A stretch of 33,709 bases of DNA from an uncultured Lachnospiraceae bacterium (GCA_947626365.1 CANQRW010000036.1:1-33709); one strand, 5' to 3'; positions 6,713 through 15,619 are shown, counted from the first letter of the stretch. Translations and numbers: made by a program. Notes: generated by a model not told the origin, from the letters alone.

Positions 6713-8110
6713 GTGATTCATCAATATAAGAATAATGGATATGATATCGTTATGGATGTCAACAGCGGCGCTGTCCATGTGGTGGATGACGTGGTGTATG
6801 ATGCCATTGCGCTTCTGAAGGAGGACATGCCCGAGACGGATAAGCCCGCAGGGATTCCTGAGGAACTGGAGAAGCGGGTACGGAATCAGTTGGCCGACGA
6901 ATACGGCTATGGCAGCCAGGACATAGAGGACGCCATGTCGGATATTCAGGAGCTGATCGGCCGGGAGGAGCTGTTTACCAGAGACGTATATCAGAACTAT
7001 GTCATAGATTTCAAGAAGAGGAAGACTGTGGTGAAAGCCCTGTGTCTTCACATTGCCCACGACTGTAATCTGGCCTGCCGGTATTGTTTCGCGGAGGAAG
7101 GCGAGTATCATGGCAGGCGGGCTCTCATGAGTTTTGAGGTGGGCAAAAAGGCCCTGGATTTCCTCATCGCCAATTCGGGAAGCCGCCGTCATCTGGAGGT
7201 GGATTTCTTCGGCGGCGAGCCGCTGATGAACTGGGAGGTCGTAAAACAGCTGGTGGAGTATGGCCGGTCCCAGGAGGAAGCTCACGACAAGAAATTCCGT
7301 TTTACGCTGACCACTAACGGCGTGCTGCTCAATGACGAGATCATGGAGTTCTGCAACCGGGAGATGAGCAACGTGGTGCTGAGCCTGGACGGGCGCAGGG
7401 AGATTAACGATAAGATGCGTCCATTCCGTAAGGGAGCGGGAAGCTACGACCTGATCGTTCCCAAGTTTCAGAAGTTTGCGGAGAGCCGGGGGCAGATGAA
7501 TTACTACGTCCGCGGAACCTTTACCAGGAATAATCTGGATTTCGCCAGCGATGTGCTGCATTTCGCGGATCTGGGATTCAAGCAGATGTCCATCGAGCCT
7601 GTAGTGGCTTCTCCGGAAGAACCCTATGCCATTCAGCCGGAGGATATTCCCCAGATTCTTCGTGAGTATGACCGGCTTGCGGTGGAGTATATTAAGAGGA
7701 AGAAAGAGGGAAGAGGTTTCAATTTCTTCCATTTCATGATCGATCTGAATCAGGGCCCCTGCGTGGCCAAACGCCTTGCCGGCTGCGGTTCCGGCACTGA
7801 GTATCTGGCTGTGACGCCCTGGGGAGATTTGTACCCCTGCCATCAATTTGTGGGGCAGGAAGAGTTCCTGCTGGGCAACGTAGATGAAGGGATCACCAAC
7901 ACGGAGCTGCGGGATCAGTTCAAGCTGGTGAATGTCTACGCCAAGGAGAAATGCAGGGACTGTTTCGCAAGATTTTACTGCAGCGGCGGATGCGCTGCCA
8001 ACGCGTTTCATTATGACGGTTCTATCACAGGCGCTTACGATATCGGATGCGAGATGCAGAAGAAGCGTATCGAATGTTCCATCATGATAAAGGCGGCGCT
8101 GGCAGAATAG
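6713..8110 (+). CDS. scfB: SCIFF radical-SAM maturase
   Basis: This 465-residue enzyme installs the thioether cross-link in ScfA. Residues 1-95 form a RiPP recognition region that binds the leader. The radical-SAM cluster motif is CNLACRYC (C118, C122, C125), followed by FFGGEPLMNW near 164 for SAM binding. The C-terminal SPASM domain carries auxiliary Fe-S ligands: CGSGTEY and LYPCHQF (about 357-378), CRDCFARFYCSGGC (about 413-427), then two Cys near the end (IGCEMQKKRIEC). Length is typical. It uses a GTG start at 6713 with AAGGGGAGA before it. The weak start, together with the upstream attenuator, suggests low expression relative to scfA. It heads the scfB-secDF-tgt-yajC order common in Clostridia. 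Confidence 0.95.
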   Translation: MIHQYKNNGYDIVMDVNSGAVHVVDDVVYDAIALLKEDMPETDKPAGIPEELEKRVRNQLADEYGYGSQDIEDAMSDIQELIGREELFTRDVYQNYVIDFKKRKTVVKALCLHIAHDCNLACRYCFAEEGEYHGRRALMSFEVGKKALDFLIANSGSRRHLEVDFFGGEPLMNWEVVKQLVEYGRSQEEAHDKKFRFTLTTNGVLLNDEIMEFCNREMSNVVLSLDGRREINDKMRPFRKGAGSYDLIVPKFQKFAESRGQMNYYVRGTFTRNNLDFASDVLHFADLGFKQMSIEPVVASPEEPYAIQPEDIPQILREYDRLAVEYIKRKKEGRGFNFFHFMIDLNQGPCVAKRLAGCGSGTEYLAVTPWGDLYPCHQFVGQEEFLLGNVDEGITNTELRDQFKLVNVYAKEKCRDCFARFYCSGGCAANAFHYDGSITGAYDIGCEMQKKRIECSIMIKAALAE

Positions 8111-8226
8111 GCAAAGCCCTGCATGATCAATAGGTAAATTGGCTGCCGGAGGCAGTGATAATAAGAAATCCATGGCTGTCTGCTGAGGATGGGCTGTGGG
8201 AAATCTAAGATAAGGAGACAAGAGAA

Positions 8227-10434
8227 ATGAAAGGTAACAAAGGAAAAGGCCTTTTAGGCCTGCTGATTCTGCTGGCCTGTATCGCGCTGTTTGGGTGGTT
8301 TGGATACGATACGGCAGACGACATTAAGCTGGGTCTGGATCTGGCCGGCGGCGTCAGCATCACGTACAGGACAGTGATCGACGATCCCTCCGCGGAGGAT
8401 ATGTCTGATACCATATACAAGCTGCAGCAGAGGGTGCAGAATTACAGCACTGAGGCTGCTGTATATCAGGAGGGCAACAACCGGATCAATATCGATATTC
8501 CCGGCGTGTCCGATGCCAATGAGATCCTGGAGGAACTGGGCAAGCCTGGAAGCCTGCAGTTCATTGACGAGGAGGGCAATGTGATCCTCACCGGCGAGCA
8601 GGTGGAGGAGGCTCAGGCCGGAATCAACGAGGATCGTACAACCGGAGCGCAGGAATACATTGTAAGCCTGAAGTTCAACGCTGAAGGCACGGAGACGTTC
8701 GCGGAGGCTACCACAGCCAATGTGGGCAAGCACATCGGCATCGTCTATGACGGAGCGATCGTTTCCTATCCGGTGGTCAATACGGCCATTACCGGCGGCG
8801 AGTGCTATATCGAGGGAATGGACAGCTACGAGGAAGCCCAGAACCTGGCGGCTACCATCCGTATCGGTTCCCTTTCCCTGGAACTGGAAGAGCTTCGTTC
8901 TCAGGTAGTAGGCGCGAGACTGGGTCAGGATGCCATCGCGACCAGCCTGAAAGCGGCCCTCATCGGCTTTGCCATTATCGCTGTTTTCATGATCGCGGTC
9001 TATCGGATTCCCGGCGTGGCTTCCGTGCTGGCTTTGGGATTGTACGTAGGCCTGGAGATGATTCTTTTGTCTGCCTTTGAAGTGACCCTGACTCTGCCGG
9101 GTATTGCAGGTATTATCCTGTCTATCGGTATGGCTGTGGACGCCAATGTCATTATCTTCACACGTATCATGGAGGAGATCGGCGTAGGAAAGACCGTCCG
9201 CTCCGCCATCAAGACCGGTTTCAGCAAGGCTACGTCCGCTATCGTGGACGGCAATATCACCACGCTGATCGCGGCGGCGGTACTGTTCCTGAGAGGTTCC
9301 GGCACGGTCAAGGGTTTTGCGACTACTCTGGCCATCGGTATTATTTTGTCCATGTTCACCGCTCTGTTTGTGACCAGAGGCGGCCTGATCGCCCTGTACA
9401 GCCTGGGATTTGAGAATCCCAAGTTCTATGGCGTCAAGAAGAACCGTACTCCCGTGGATTTCCTGGGAAAGAAGAAAATCTGTTTTGCCATTTCCATCGC
9501 GGCTATCGTGATTGGCTGGGCAGTGATGATCGGCGGCGCGGTCAGCGGAAGAGGCGCGCTGAATTACGGCATGGATTTCAAAGGCGGTACTTCCACCAAT
9601 GTCGTATTTAATGAAGATATGAGCCTGGAAGACATTGACAGCCAGGTGATTCCGGTGATTCGGGAAGCTACCGGCGTTACGGAGGTTCAGCAGCAGAAGG
9701 TTGCCGGCACCAACGAGGTGATCTTCCGTACCCAGACCCTGACCGTAGACCAGAGACAGGCCATGGAAGACGCTCTGGTGGAGAATTTTGGCGTGGATGA
9801 CGAGACCATCACGGCGGAAAGCATCTCCGGCGCGGTCAGTGATGAGATGAAGCAGGATGCCATCGTGGCAGTTATCATTTCCACCATCCTGATGCTTCTG
9901 TACATCTGGCTGCGGTTTAAGGATATCCATTTCGCCACCAGCGCGGTTGCGGCTCTGGTTCATGACGTGCTGGTTGTGCTGACCTTCTACGCGGTGGCAA
10001 GGTGGTCGGTAGGTTCTACCTTTATCGCCTGCATGCTGACCATCGTAGGTTACTCCATTAACGCAACCATTGTTATCTTCGACCGTATCCGTGAGAACCT
10101 GCGGACTAAGACCAATAAGGAGTCGCTGGCGGATCTGGTGAATAACAGTATCACGCAGACCTTTACCAGAAGCATCAACACCTCCCTGACTACCTTTGTT
10201 ATGGTGTTTGTGCTGTTCATTCTGGGCGTCAGTTCCATCCGTGAGTTTGCGCTGCCTCTGATGGTAGGTATCGTCTGCGGTACGTATTCCTCCGTGTGCA
10301 TCACAGGCGCTCTGTGGTATGTCATGACCACCCGTAAGAAGGCAGTCAAGGCAGAACCGGCGGCCAAGGCAGATACGGCTTCTGAGACGGACGGTTCGAA
10401 GAAAAAAGGAAAATCCGGCAAGAAGGCAAAATAA
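8227..10434 (+). CDS. secDF: Fused SecD-SecF protein-export subunit
   Basis: This is a 735-residue integral membrane protein with 12 expected helices that uses the proton gradient to pull secreted proteins out of the SecYEG channel. The SecD half starts with one helix (GLLGLLILLACIALFGWFGY), then LGLDLAGGVSITYR, the periplasm-type P1 region, and a five-helix bundle with GMAVDANVIIFTRI. The SecF half begins near residue 405 with a new helix and NYGMDFKGGTSTNVVF, and has VGYSINATIVIFDRIREN, the paired motif. The tail is Lys-rich. An AAGGAGACA site precedes the ATG. The single-chain form is usual in many Firmicutes. Its position 116 bp after scfB raises the question of SCIFF export through Sec; this is inference. 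Confidence 0.95.
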   Translation: MKGNKGKGLLGLLILLACIALFGWFGYDTADDIKLGLDLAGGVSITYRTVIDDPSAEDMSDTIYKLQQRVQNYSTEAAVYQEGNNRINIDIPGVSDANEILEELGKPGSLQFIDEEGNVILTGEQVEEAQAGINEDRTTGAQEYIVSLKFNAEGTETFAEATTANVGKHIGIVYDGAIVSYPVVNTAITGGECYIEGMDSYEEAQNLAATIRIGSLSLELEELRSQVVGARLGQDAIATSLKAALIGFAIIAVFMIAVYRIPGVASVLALGLYVGLEMILLSAFEVTLTLPGIAGIILSIGMAVDANVIIFTRIMEEIGVGKTVRSAIKTGFSKATSAIVDGNITTLIAAAVLFLRGSGTVKGFATTLAIGIILSMFTALFVTRGGLIALYSLGFENPKFYGVKKNRTPVDFLGKKKICFAISIAAIVIGWAVMIGGAVSGRGALNYGMDFKGGTSTNVVFNEDMSLEDIDSQVIPVIREATGVTEVQQQKVAGTNEVIFRTQTLTVDQRQAMEDALVENFGVDDETITAESISGAVSDEMKQDAIVAVIISTILMLLYIWLRFKDIHFATSAVAALVHDVLVVLTFYAVARWSVGSTFIACMLTIVGYSINATIVIFDRIRENLRTKTNKESLADLVNNSITQTFTRSINTSLTTFVMVFVLFILGVSSIREFALPLMVGIVCGTYSSVCITGALWYVMTTRKKAVKAEPAAKADTASETDGSKKKGKSGKKAK

Positions 10435-10449
10435 GCGGGAATAGATTTT

Positions 10450-11586
10450 ATGAAATATGAATTGATTACTGCGGACGGCCGCGCCAAGCGCGGGCGGTTC
10501 GCGACCGTCCACGGCACCATAGAGACGCCGGTATTCATGAATGTGGGAACGGTGGGGGCCATCAAGGGGGCCGTATCTACCGACGATCTGCGGGAGATTG
10601 GCACCCAGGTGGAGCTTTCCAACACCTACCATCTCCATGTGCGGACCGGGGACCGCCTGATCAGGCAGTTTGGCGGACTGCACAAATTTATGAACTGGGA
10701 CCGGCCCATTCTCACGGATTCCGGCGGGTTTCAGGTGTTCTCCCTGGCGGGAATGCGAAGGATCAAAGAGGAGGGAGTCTATTTCAACTCCCACATCGAC
10801 GGACGGAAGATTTTTATGGGACCGGAGGAAAGCATGCAGATTCAGTCCAATCTGGGATCCACCATCGCCATGGCTTTTGATGAATGTCCGCCGCACCCCG
10901 CGACCCGGAAATATATGCAGGATTCCGTGGACCGGACCACCAGGTGGCTTGAGCGGTGCAAGGCGGAGATGGACAGGCTCAATCGTCTGCCGGACACCAT
11001 CAATCCTCAGCAGCTTCTCTTCGGAATCAACCAGGGCGGAACCTTTGAGGACATCCGGATTGCCCAGGCAGATGCCATATCAGCCATGAACCTGGACGGC
11101 TATGCCATCGGCGGACTGGCCGTGGGAGAGAGCCATGAGGAGATGTATCACATTCTGGATGTGACGGTACCGCACCTGCCGCTGGAAAAGCCCACTTATC
11201 TGATGGGTGTAGGCACGCCGGCCAATATTCTGGAGTCGGTGGACCGGGGCGTGGACTTCTTCGACTGCGTGTATCCCACACGGAACGGCCGTCACGGCCA
11301 TGTGTATACCAATCATGGGAAACTGAACCTGTTCAATCAGAAATATGAACTGGATCCCAGACCCATTGAGGAAGGCTGCGGCTGCCCCACATGCCGTTCC
11401 TACAGCAGGGCTTATATCCGGCATCTGCTGAAGGCCAAAGAAATGCTTGGCATGCGATTATGTGTCTTGCATAATTTGTATTTTTATAATAAAATGATGG
11501 AAGAGATTCGAACAGCGATTGAAGAGCACCGCTACGCGGAGTATAAGGCCGGCAAGCTGGCCGGTATGGCGGCGGGGCAGGAATGA
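10450..11586 (+). CDS. tgt: tRNA-guanine transglycosylase
   Basis: This 378-residue TIM-barrel enzyme exchanges guanine for preQ1 at the wobble position (34) of Asp, Asn, His and Tyr tRNAs, a step in queuosine synthesis. Visible motifs are TPVFMNVGTVGAIKG, LTDSGGFQVFSL (with the catalytic-region Asp), GGLAVGE, DCVYPTRNGRHG with the nucleophilic Asp, and the zinc site CGCPTCRSY...H near residues 309-340. It starts 15 bp after secDF and is followed by yajC, a common grouping. The GTG-anticodon tRNA-His in this window is a likely substrate. Confidence 0.96.
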   Translation: MKYELITADGRAKRGRFATVHGTIETPVFMNVGTVGAIKGAVSTDDLREIGTQVELSNTYHLHVRTGDRLIRQFGGLHKFMNWDRPILTDSGGFQVFSLAGMRRIKEEGVYFNSHIDGRKIFMGPEESMQIQSNLGSTIAMAFDECPPHPATRKYMQDSVDRTTRWLERCKAEMDRLNRLPDTINPQQLLFGINQGGTFEDIRIAQADAISAMNLDGYAIGGLAVGESHEEMYHILDVTVPHLPLEKPTYLMGVGTPANILESVDRGVDFFDCVYPTRNGRHGHVYTNHGKLNLFNQKYELDPRPIEEGCGCPTCRSYSRAYIRHLLKAKEMLGMRLCVLHNLYFYNKMMEEIRTAIEEHRYAEYKAGKLAGMAAGQE

Positions 11587-11612
11587 CAGGATTGTGAAAG
11601 GAGAAAAGACTT

Positions 11613-11906
11613 ATGTTAGTAGCAACAGGCGGCGGAATTGGATTCTGGGTAGTTTATGCGGTATTTCTGATTGGCCTTATGTATTTTATCGCCATCCGTC
11701 CCCAGAATAAGGAGAAGAAGAGAATGGCGGAACTGATGGCCAGTATCGCGGTAGGGGACAATGTGCTGACCTCCAGCGGCTTCTACGGCGTGGTCATCGA
11801 CATGACTGACGATACCGTGATCATTGAGTTCGGCAGCAACAAGAACTGCCGGATTCCCATGCAGAAGACCGCCATCGTGCAGGTAGAGAAGCCGGATGCG
11901 TCATAG
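11613..11906 (+). CDS. yajC: YajC subunit of the preprotein translocase
   Basis: This is a 97-residue protein with one N-terminal membrane helix (GFWVVYAVFLIGLMYFIAIRP), then the conserved PQNKEKKRMAELMASI and GDNVLTSSGFYGVV core. YajC associates with SecDF in the inner membrane. AAAGGAGA stands before the ATG. It is the last gene of the scf-sec-tgt group. Confidence 0.93.
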   Translation: MLVATGGGIGFWVVYAVFLIGLMYFIAIRPQNKEKKRMAELMASIAVGDNVLTSSGFYGVVIDMTDDTVIIEFGSNKNCRIPMQKTAIVQVEKPDAS

Positions 11907-11949
11907 GTGTTTATATTACGTTAGAAATTGCTTAAACCTTTAACAGGCA

Positions 11950-11970
11950 GCCGTCACTATTGCAGTAGTG
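11950..11970. repeat. Orphan copy of the antitoxin terminator sequence
   Basis: A 21-bp block containing the CACTA-TTGCAG-TAGTG hairpin is identical to 12150-12170, exactly 200 bp downstream, and the preceding bases (TAACAGGC versus TAACGGGC) also match. Here it lacks the CGGC closing arm and the T-rich tail. It looks like the remnant of a second copy of the antisense RNA. Confidence 0.8.
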
Positions 11971-12047
11971 ATATAATCATATGGTTATGGTTCTGATAAG
12001 GGATTTTACTAATTTTGCCATCCCGATAAATAACATTATTTTTTCAC

Positions 12048-12076
12048 TTGTACAGATGCGTAGAATATGTTATAGT
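12048..12076 (+). promoter_or_regulatory. Promoter of the antisense RNA
   Basis: TTGTAC (12048-12053), 17 bp, then TATAGT (12071-12076). The predicted start is near 12083. Confidence 0.75.
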
Positions 12077-12082
12077 ATAGTT

Positions 12083-12185
12083 ACAAAGGGAAAGCCAGAG
12101 ACACACGGCCTACCCCAATAAGTTATAGCGTTATGACCCTAACGGGCCTGCCGTCACTATTGCAGTAGTGGCGGCTTATTTCTTT
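12083..12185 (+). ncRNA. Candidate type I antitoxin RNA, about 100 nt
   Basis: The predicted RNA runs from the promoter at 12048-12076 to a strong hairpin. GCCGTCACTA (12150-12159) pairs with TAGTGGCGGC (12166-12175, one T-G pair) around TTGCAG, followed by TTATTTCTTT. It is convergent with the small toxin gene, overlaps its last three codons and would pair with the 3' part of the toxin mRNA. No ORF with a ribosome site is seen inside. Its first bases (ACAAAGGGAAAGCCAGAG, then CGGCCTACCC at 12106-12115) nearly repeat the 5' end of the toxin mRNA. The ends are predicted, not measured. Confidence 0.75.
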
Positions 12186-12268
12186 CCCCTGAAGATTGTA
12201 TAACACAACCCCACAAGGGCAATGACAAATATACAAAACTGGAATAAATCCGAGTATGTAACATTCAT
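12176..12268 (-). CDS. Small holin-like type I toxin
   Basis: This is a 30-residue peptide, MNVTYSDLFQ followed by the hydrophobic helix FCIFVIALVGLCYTIF (residues 11-26) and a basic end RGKK. It belongs by appearance to the 'putative holin-like toxin' group (PF16935 type): a single membrane helix with a Lys-rich C-terminus that depolarises the host membrane when overproduced. An unusually strong site, AAAGGAGGG, precedes the ATG. It is controlled by a convergent antisense RNA and by leader structure (see the 12276-12349 entry). It is too short for standard gene callers and is often unannotated. Confidence 0.85.
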   Translation of the reverse strand: MNVTYSDLFQFCIFVIALVGLCYTIFRGKK

Positions 12269-12275
12269 CCGCTCG

Positions 12276-12349
12276 CCCTCCTTTCTTTCGTACCCATAGG
12301 GCATGATATCTGGAGGGTTAGCCCCTCCGAAAAAATGGAGGGTAGGCCG
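12276..12349 (-). promoter_or_regulatory. Structured 5' leader of the toxin mRNA with anti-Shine-Dalgarno elements
   Basis: Read on the minus strand, the leader has CGGCCTACCC (12349-12340), CCCTCC (12342-12337), GGAGGGG (12328-12322), a second CCCTCC (12317-12312) and the ribosome site GGAGGG (12281-12276). The first CCCTCC can form a hairpin with GGAGGGG, leaving the second CCCTCC free to pair with and hide the ribosome site. CGGCCTACCC is also an exact inverted repeat of 12106-12115, so a full-length toxin mRNA could fold 5' to 3'. Pairing is deduced from sequence only. Confidence 0.7.
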
Positions 12350-12380
12350 CCTTTATGCGCTCTGGTTTCCCATGTGTCAG

Positions 12381-12409
12381 ATTATAGCAGATTTTGAACA
12401 ATACAACAA
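12381..12409 (-). promoter_or_regulatory. Promoter of the toxin gene, and the surrounding non-coding stretch
   Basis: On the minus strand there is TTGTTG (12409-12404), 17 bp, then a perfect TATAAT (12386-12381). The start is predicted near 12374, which leaves a leader of about 105 nt. The DNA from 12410 to 12594 contains no gene or signal that I can support. Confidence 0.75.
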
Positions 12410-12594
12410 TATAAAGTTCCCGGTTCTACAAATTTTCAATCTGGTTGCTGATGGTCTTAACCATGCTGCTTATTTGTGCTGTTGTTGACGCAATTGGGAA
12501 TAATGGTGTGAAATTGGCATAAAAACGGTTCAAAAAAATTATGTAAACCAGAAAAATTCCTTGATTTTATTACGTTTGTGTGTATAGAGAACCA

Positions 12595-12629
12595 AATTCA
12601 TTGCATAACCCCAGGTTATGCAATGAATT
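12595..12629. promoter_or_regulatory. Long palindrome upstream of leuB, probable operator
   Basis: There are two perfect 16-bp arms (AATTCATTGCATAACC at 12595-12610 and its complement at 12614-12629) separated by CCA. The inner ATAACC-CCA-GGTTAT resembles sites bound by LysR-type dimers. It ends 33 bp before the -35 box of leuB, an activator-like position. It has no clean T-tract, so a terminator is less likely. The regulator is not in the window. Confidence 0.6.
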
Positions 12630-12662
12630 CCAAATAACTTTATTTATTTTTACCGGTGGATA

Positions 12663-12691
12663 TTGAAATCTTGCGATAAATGATATATTAT
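12663..12691 (+). promoter_or_regulatory. Sigma-A-type promoter of leuB-ilvD-ilvB
   Basis: TTGAAA (12663-12668), 17 bp, then TATTAT (12686-12691), 59 bp before the leuB ATG. Confidence 0.65.
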
Positions 12692-12750
12692 GGTAGGAAA
12701 CGGTGAAAAAGGCCTATTTGCAGGCATCTGTTGGAAAGAGGATAAGAGAT

Positions 12751-13836
12751 ATGAATTTGAACATAGTGACGATTCCCGGCGACGGGATCGGACCGGAGAT
12801 CGTGAGAGAGGCCTGTAAGGTCCTGGATCAGGTGGGCAGTGTTTACGGTCATACCATGAGATACACGGAAATCCTGATGGGAGGCTGTTCCATCGACAAG
12901 TATGGGGTGCCCCTGACAGAGGAGGCCCTTGCCACGGCGAAGGCCGCGGACGCGGTGCTTCTGGGGGCCGTAGGCGGCAATGTAGGCAACTCCCGGTGGT
13001 ATGATGTGGCTCCTAATCTGAGACCGGAGGCCGGTCTTCTGGCCATCCGCAAGGGCCTGAACCTGTTCGCTAACATTCGCCCGGCTTATTTATATAAGGA
13101 GCTGGCCGACGCCTGTCCCCTGAAGAAGGAGATTATCGGTGAAGGCTTTGATATGGTCATCATGCGCGAGCTGACCGGCGGCCTGTATTTCGGAGAACGG
13201 CACACGGAAGAGGTGGACGGCGTGATGACCGCCGTGGACACTCTGACCTATAATGAGAACGAGATCCGCCGCATTGCGGTGAAGGCGTTTGATATCGCCA
13301 TGAAGCGGAGGAAGAGCGTCATCAGCGTGGACAAGGCCAATGTGCTGGATTCTTCCCGCCTCTGGAGAAAAGTGGTAGAGGAAGTGGCGAAGGACTATCC
13401 GGAGGTCAGCTTAAAGCATATGCTGGTTGACAACTGCGCCATGCAGCTGGTCATGAATCCGGGCCAGTTTGATGTGATTTTGACAGAGAACATGTTCGGC
13501 GACATTCTTTCCGACGAGGCCAGCATGATCACCGGATCCATCGGTATGCTGTCTTCCGCCAGCTTAAACGAAGGAAAGTTTGGCATGTACGAGCCGAGCC
13601 ATGGTTCCGCCCCGGATATTGCCGGGATGGATATTGCCAATCCCATCGCGACCATTCTTTCAGCGGCCATGATGCTCCGCTATTCCTTTGATCTGGATCG
13701 TGAGGCGGACGCCATCGAGAAGGCGGTGCAGCAGGTTCTGACGGAGGGCTATCGGACAGGGGATATCTATTCCGAGGGCTGTAAGAAAGTGGGAACGGCG
13801 GAAATGGGAAATCTGATTGCCGAGAGGATCCGGTAG
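12751..13836 (+). CDS. leuB: 3-isopropylmalate dehydrogenase
   Basis: This 361-residue cytoplasmic enzyme oxidises and decarboxylates 3-isopropylmalate to 2-oxoisocaproate with NAD, the third step of leucine synthesis. Motifs are [11 protein letters not shown] at the start, LLGAVGG, the substrate-binding [11 protein letters not shown] (about 138-148), the Lys of [21 protein letters not shown], and the NAD site near [12 protein letters not shown] (about 274-285). The ATG at 12751 gives the normal family start [16 protein letters not shown] at 12703 would add 16 residues without support. leuA, leuC and leuD are not in the window. The gene leads a branched-chain group with ilvD and ilvB and is preceded by a promoter and palindrome. 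Confidence 0.95.
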   Translation: MNLNIVTIPGDGIGPEIVREACKVLDQVGSVYGHTMRYTEILMGGCSIDKYGVPLTEEALATAKAADAVLLGAVGGNVGNSRWYDVAPNLRPEAGLLAIRKGLNLFANIRPAYLYKELADACPLKKEIIGEGFDMVIMRELTGGLYFGERHTEEVDGVMTAVDTLTYNENEIRRIAVKAFDIAMKRRKSVISVDKANVLDSSRLWRKVVEEVAKDYPEVSLKHMLVDNCAMQLVMNPGQFDVILTENMFGDILSDEASMITGSIGMLSSASLNEGKFGMYEPSHGSAPDIAGMDIANPIATILSAAMMLRYSFDLDREADAIEKAVQQVLTEGYRTGDIYSEGCKKVGTAEMGNLIAERIR

Positions 13837-13939
13837 ACGCCGGAGGCGGCGCTTTTGGGGCCGTCGGCGCCCTGGATAACGGATAAAAGATAAATCGGTT
13901 AGAACGATAACGATTATATTTCATGAAGGAGGAGTCGTC

Positions 13940-15598
13940 ATGAGAAGTGATAACGCAAAATCTGGTATGCAGCAGGCGCCGGCCCGCTCGCTGTTCCGGG
14001 CATTAGGGCTGACAGAGGAGGAACTGGCCCGTCCGCTGATCGGTGTGGTCAGTTCGTATAATGAGATTGTTCCGGGTCATATGCACCTGGATAAGATTGT
14101 GGAGGCGGTCAAGCAGGGTGTCGCCATGGCGGGAGGAACCCCCATCGTGTTCCCGGCCATTGCCGTCTGCGACGGAATCGCCATGGGACATGTAGGCATG
14201 AAGTATTCTCTGGTCACCAGAGATCTGATCGCTGATTCCACAGAGTGCATGGCCCTGGCCCATCAGTTTGACGGCCTGGTCATGATCCCCAACTGTGACA
14301 AAAACGTACCCGGCCTTCTGATGGCCGCGGCCCGTCTGAATATTCCCACCGTGTTCGTCAGCGGCGGTCCCATGCTGGCAGGCCATGTAAAGGGCCAGAA
14401 GAGAAGTCTTTCCAGCATGTTTGAGGCCGTAGGCGCCTATGCGGCGGGCACCATGAGCGCTGAGGATGTGGAAGATTTTGCCAATAGGGTCTGCCCCACC
14501 TGCGGTTCCTGCTCCGGCATGTATACGGCCAACAGCATGAACTGCCTGACAGAGGTTCTGGGTATGGGCCTTCAGGGCAACGGCACCATCCCGGCGGTTT
14601 ATTCCGAGCGTATCCGCCTGGCCAAGCACGCGGGCATGGCTGTGATGGATATGCTGAAGAAAAATATCTGTCCTCGCGACATCATGACGGAGGCGGCGTT
14701 CCGCAACGCCCTGACCATGGATATGGCCCTGGGCTGCAGCACCAACAGTATGCTGCATCTGCCGGCTATCGCCCACGAGGCAGGGGTAGAGATTAATGTA
14801 GACATTGCCAATGAGATCAGCGCGAAGACGCCGAACCTGTGCCATCTGGCGCCGGCGGGCCCCACTTACATGGAGGATCTGAATGAGGCAGGCGGTATCT
14901 ACGCGGTGATGAAGGAGATCAGCAAGCTGGGCCTTCTGAATCTGGACTGCATGACCGTTACCGGCAAGACCGTCGGTGAAAATATCGCCAATGCGGTGAA
15001 TAAGAATACAGATGTTATCCGCACAGTGGAGAATCCTTACTCCAGGACCGGCGGCATCGCCGTACTGAGAGGCAACCTGGCTCCCGATTCCTGCGTGGTG
15101 AAGCGTTCCGCTGTTCTTCCTGAGATGCTGAAGCATGAAGGCCCGGCCAGAGTCTTTGACTGTGAGGAGGACGCTATTGCTGCCATCAAGGGCGGAAAGA
15201 TCGTGCCCGGCGACGTGGTGGTTATCCGCTATGAAGGACCCAAGGGCGGCCCGGGTATGAGAGAGATGCTGAATCCCACTTCCGCCATCGCGGGCATGGG
15301 TCTGGGCGATTCCGTGGCGCTGATCACAGATGGACGGTTCTCCGGCGCATCCCGGGGAGCTTCTATCGGCCATGTGTGTCCGGAGGCGGCGGTAGGCGGC
15401 CCCATCGGCCTGGTTCAGGAGGGCGATATCATTTCCATCGATATCAACGCCAATACCATCAATGTGCTGGTATCCGATGAGGAGATGGCGAAGCGCCGGG
15501 AAGGCTGGACGCCGAAGATGAAGGATGTGGACGGATATCTGAAACGGTACCGCAGGCAGGTAACTTCCGCGGATAAAGGCGCGGTTTTGGCAGATTAA
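13940..15598 (+). CDS. ilvD: Dihydroxy-acid dehydratase
   Basis: This 552-residue Fe-S enzyme dehydrates 2,3-dihydroxy-3-methylbutanoate and -pentanoate to the 2-oxo acids of valine and isoleucine. Typical IlvD/Edd motifs are present: [17 protein letters not shown], the cluster Cys in [11 protein letters not shown] (about residue 119), [19 protein letters not shown] (second Cys ligands, about 188-206), and GGRFSGA-like [10 protein letters not shown] near the end. AAGGAGG precedes the ATG. It lies between leuB and ilvB in the same direction, with no terminator seen in the 100-bp gap after leuB. Confidence 0.96.
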   Translation: MRSDNAKSGMQQAPARSLFRALGLTEEELARPLIGVVSSYNEIVPGHMHLDKIVEAVKQGVAMAGGTPIVFPAIAVCDGIAMGHVGMKYSLVTRDLIADSTECMALAHQFDGLVMIPNCDKNVPGLLMAAARLNIPTVFVSGGPMLAGHVKGQKRSLSSMFEAVGAYAAGTMSAEDVEDFANRVCPTCGSCSGMYTANSMNCLTEVLGMGLQGNGTIPAVYSERIRLAKHAGMAVMDMLKKNICPRDIMTEAAFRNALTMDMALGCSTNSMLHLPAIAHEAGVEINVDIANEISAKTPNLCHLAPAGPTYMEDLNEAGGIYAVMKEISKLGLLNLDCMTVTGKTVGENIANAVNKNTDVIRTVENPYSRTGGIAVLRGNLAPDSCVVKRSAVLPEMLKHEGPARVFDCEEDAIAAIKGGKIVPGDVVVIRYEGPKGGPGMREMLNPTSAIAGMGLGDSVALITDGRFSGASRGASIGHVCPEAAVGGPIGLVQEGDIISIDINANTINVLVSDEEMAKRREGWTPKMKDVDGYLKRYRRQVTSADKGAVLAD

Positions 15599-15619
15599 TA
15601 GTAAGGAGAAGGATACTGA

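Noticed and set aside
8254-10896. A very long minus-strand ORF (880 codons) opposite secDF and tgt
   Set aside because: It is a shadow of GC-rich codon use. secDF and tgt on the plus strand have full family motifs and ribosome sites, and the minus translation is His/Gln/Arg-rich nonsense.
12303-12488. A 61-codon ORF over the toxin promoter region
   Set aside because: It lies antisense to the toxin leader and promoter, has no ribosome site and encodes nothing recognisable.
12595-12650. The leuB palindrome as a terminator or T-box/attenuator
   Set aside because: The tail is only loosely T-rich (TTCCAAATAAC...), and it lies upstream of a plausible promoter. No leader peptide with Leu codons or T-box sequence was found.
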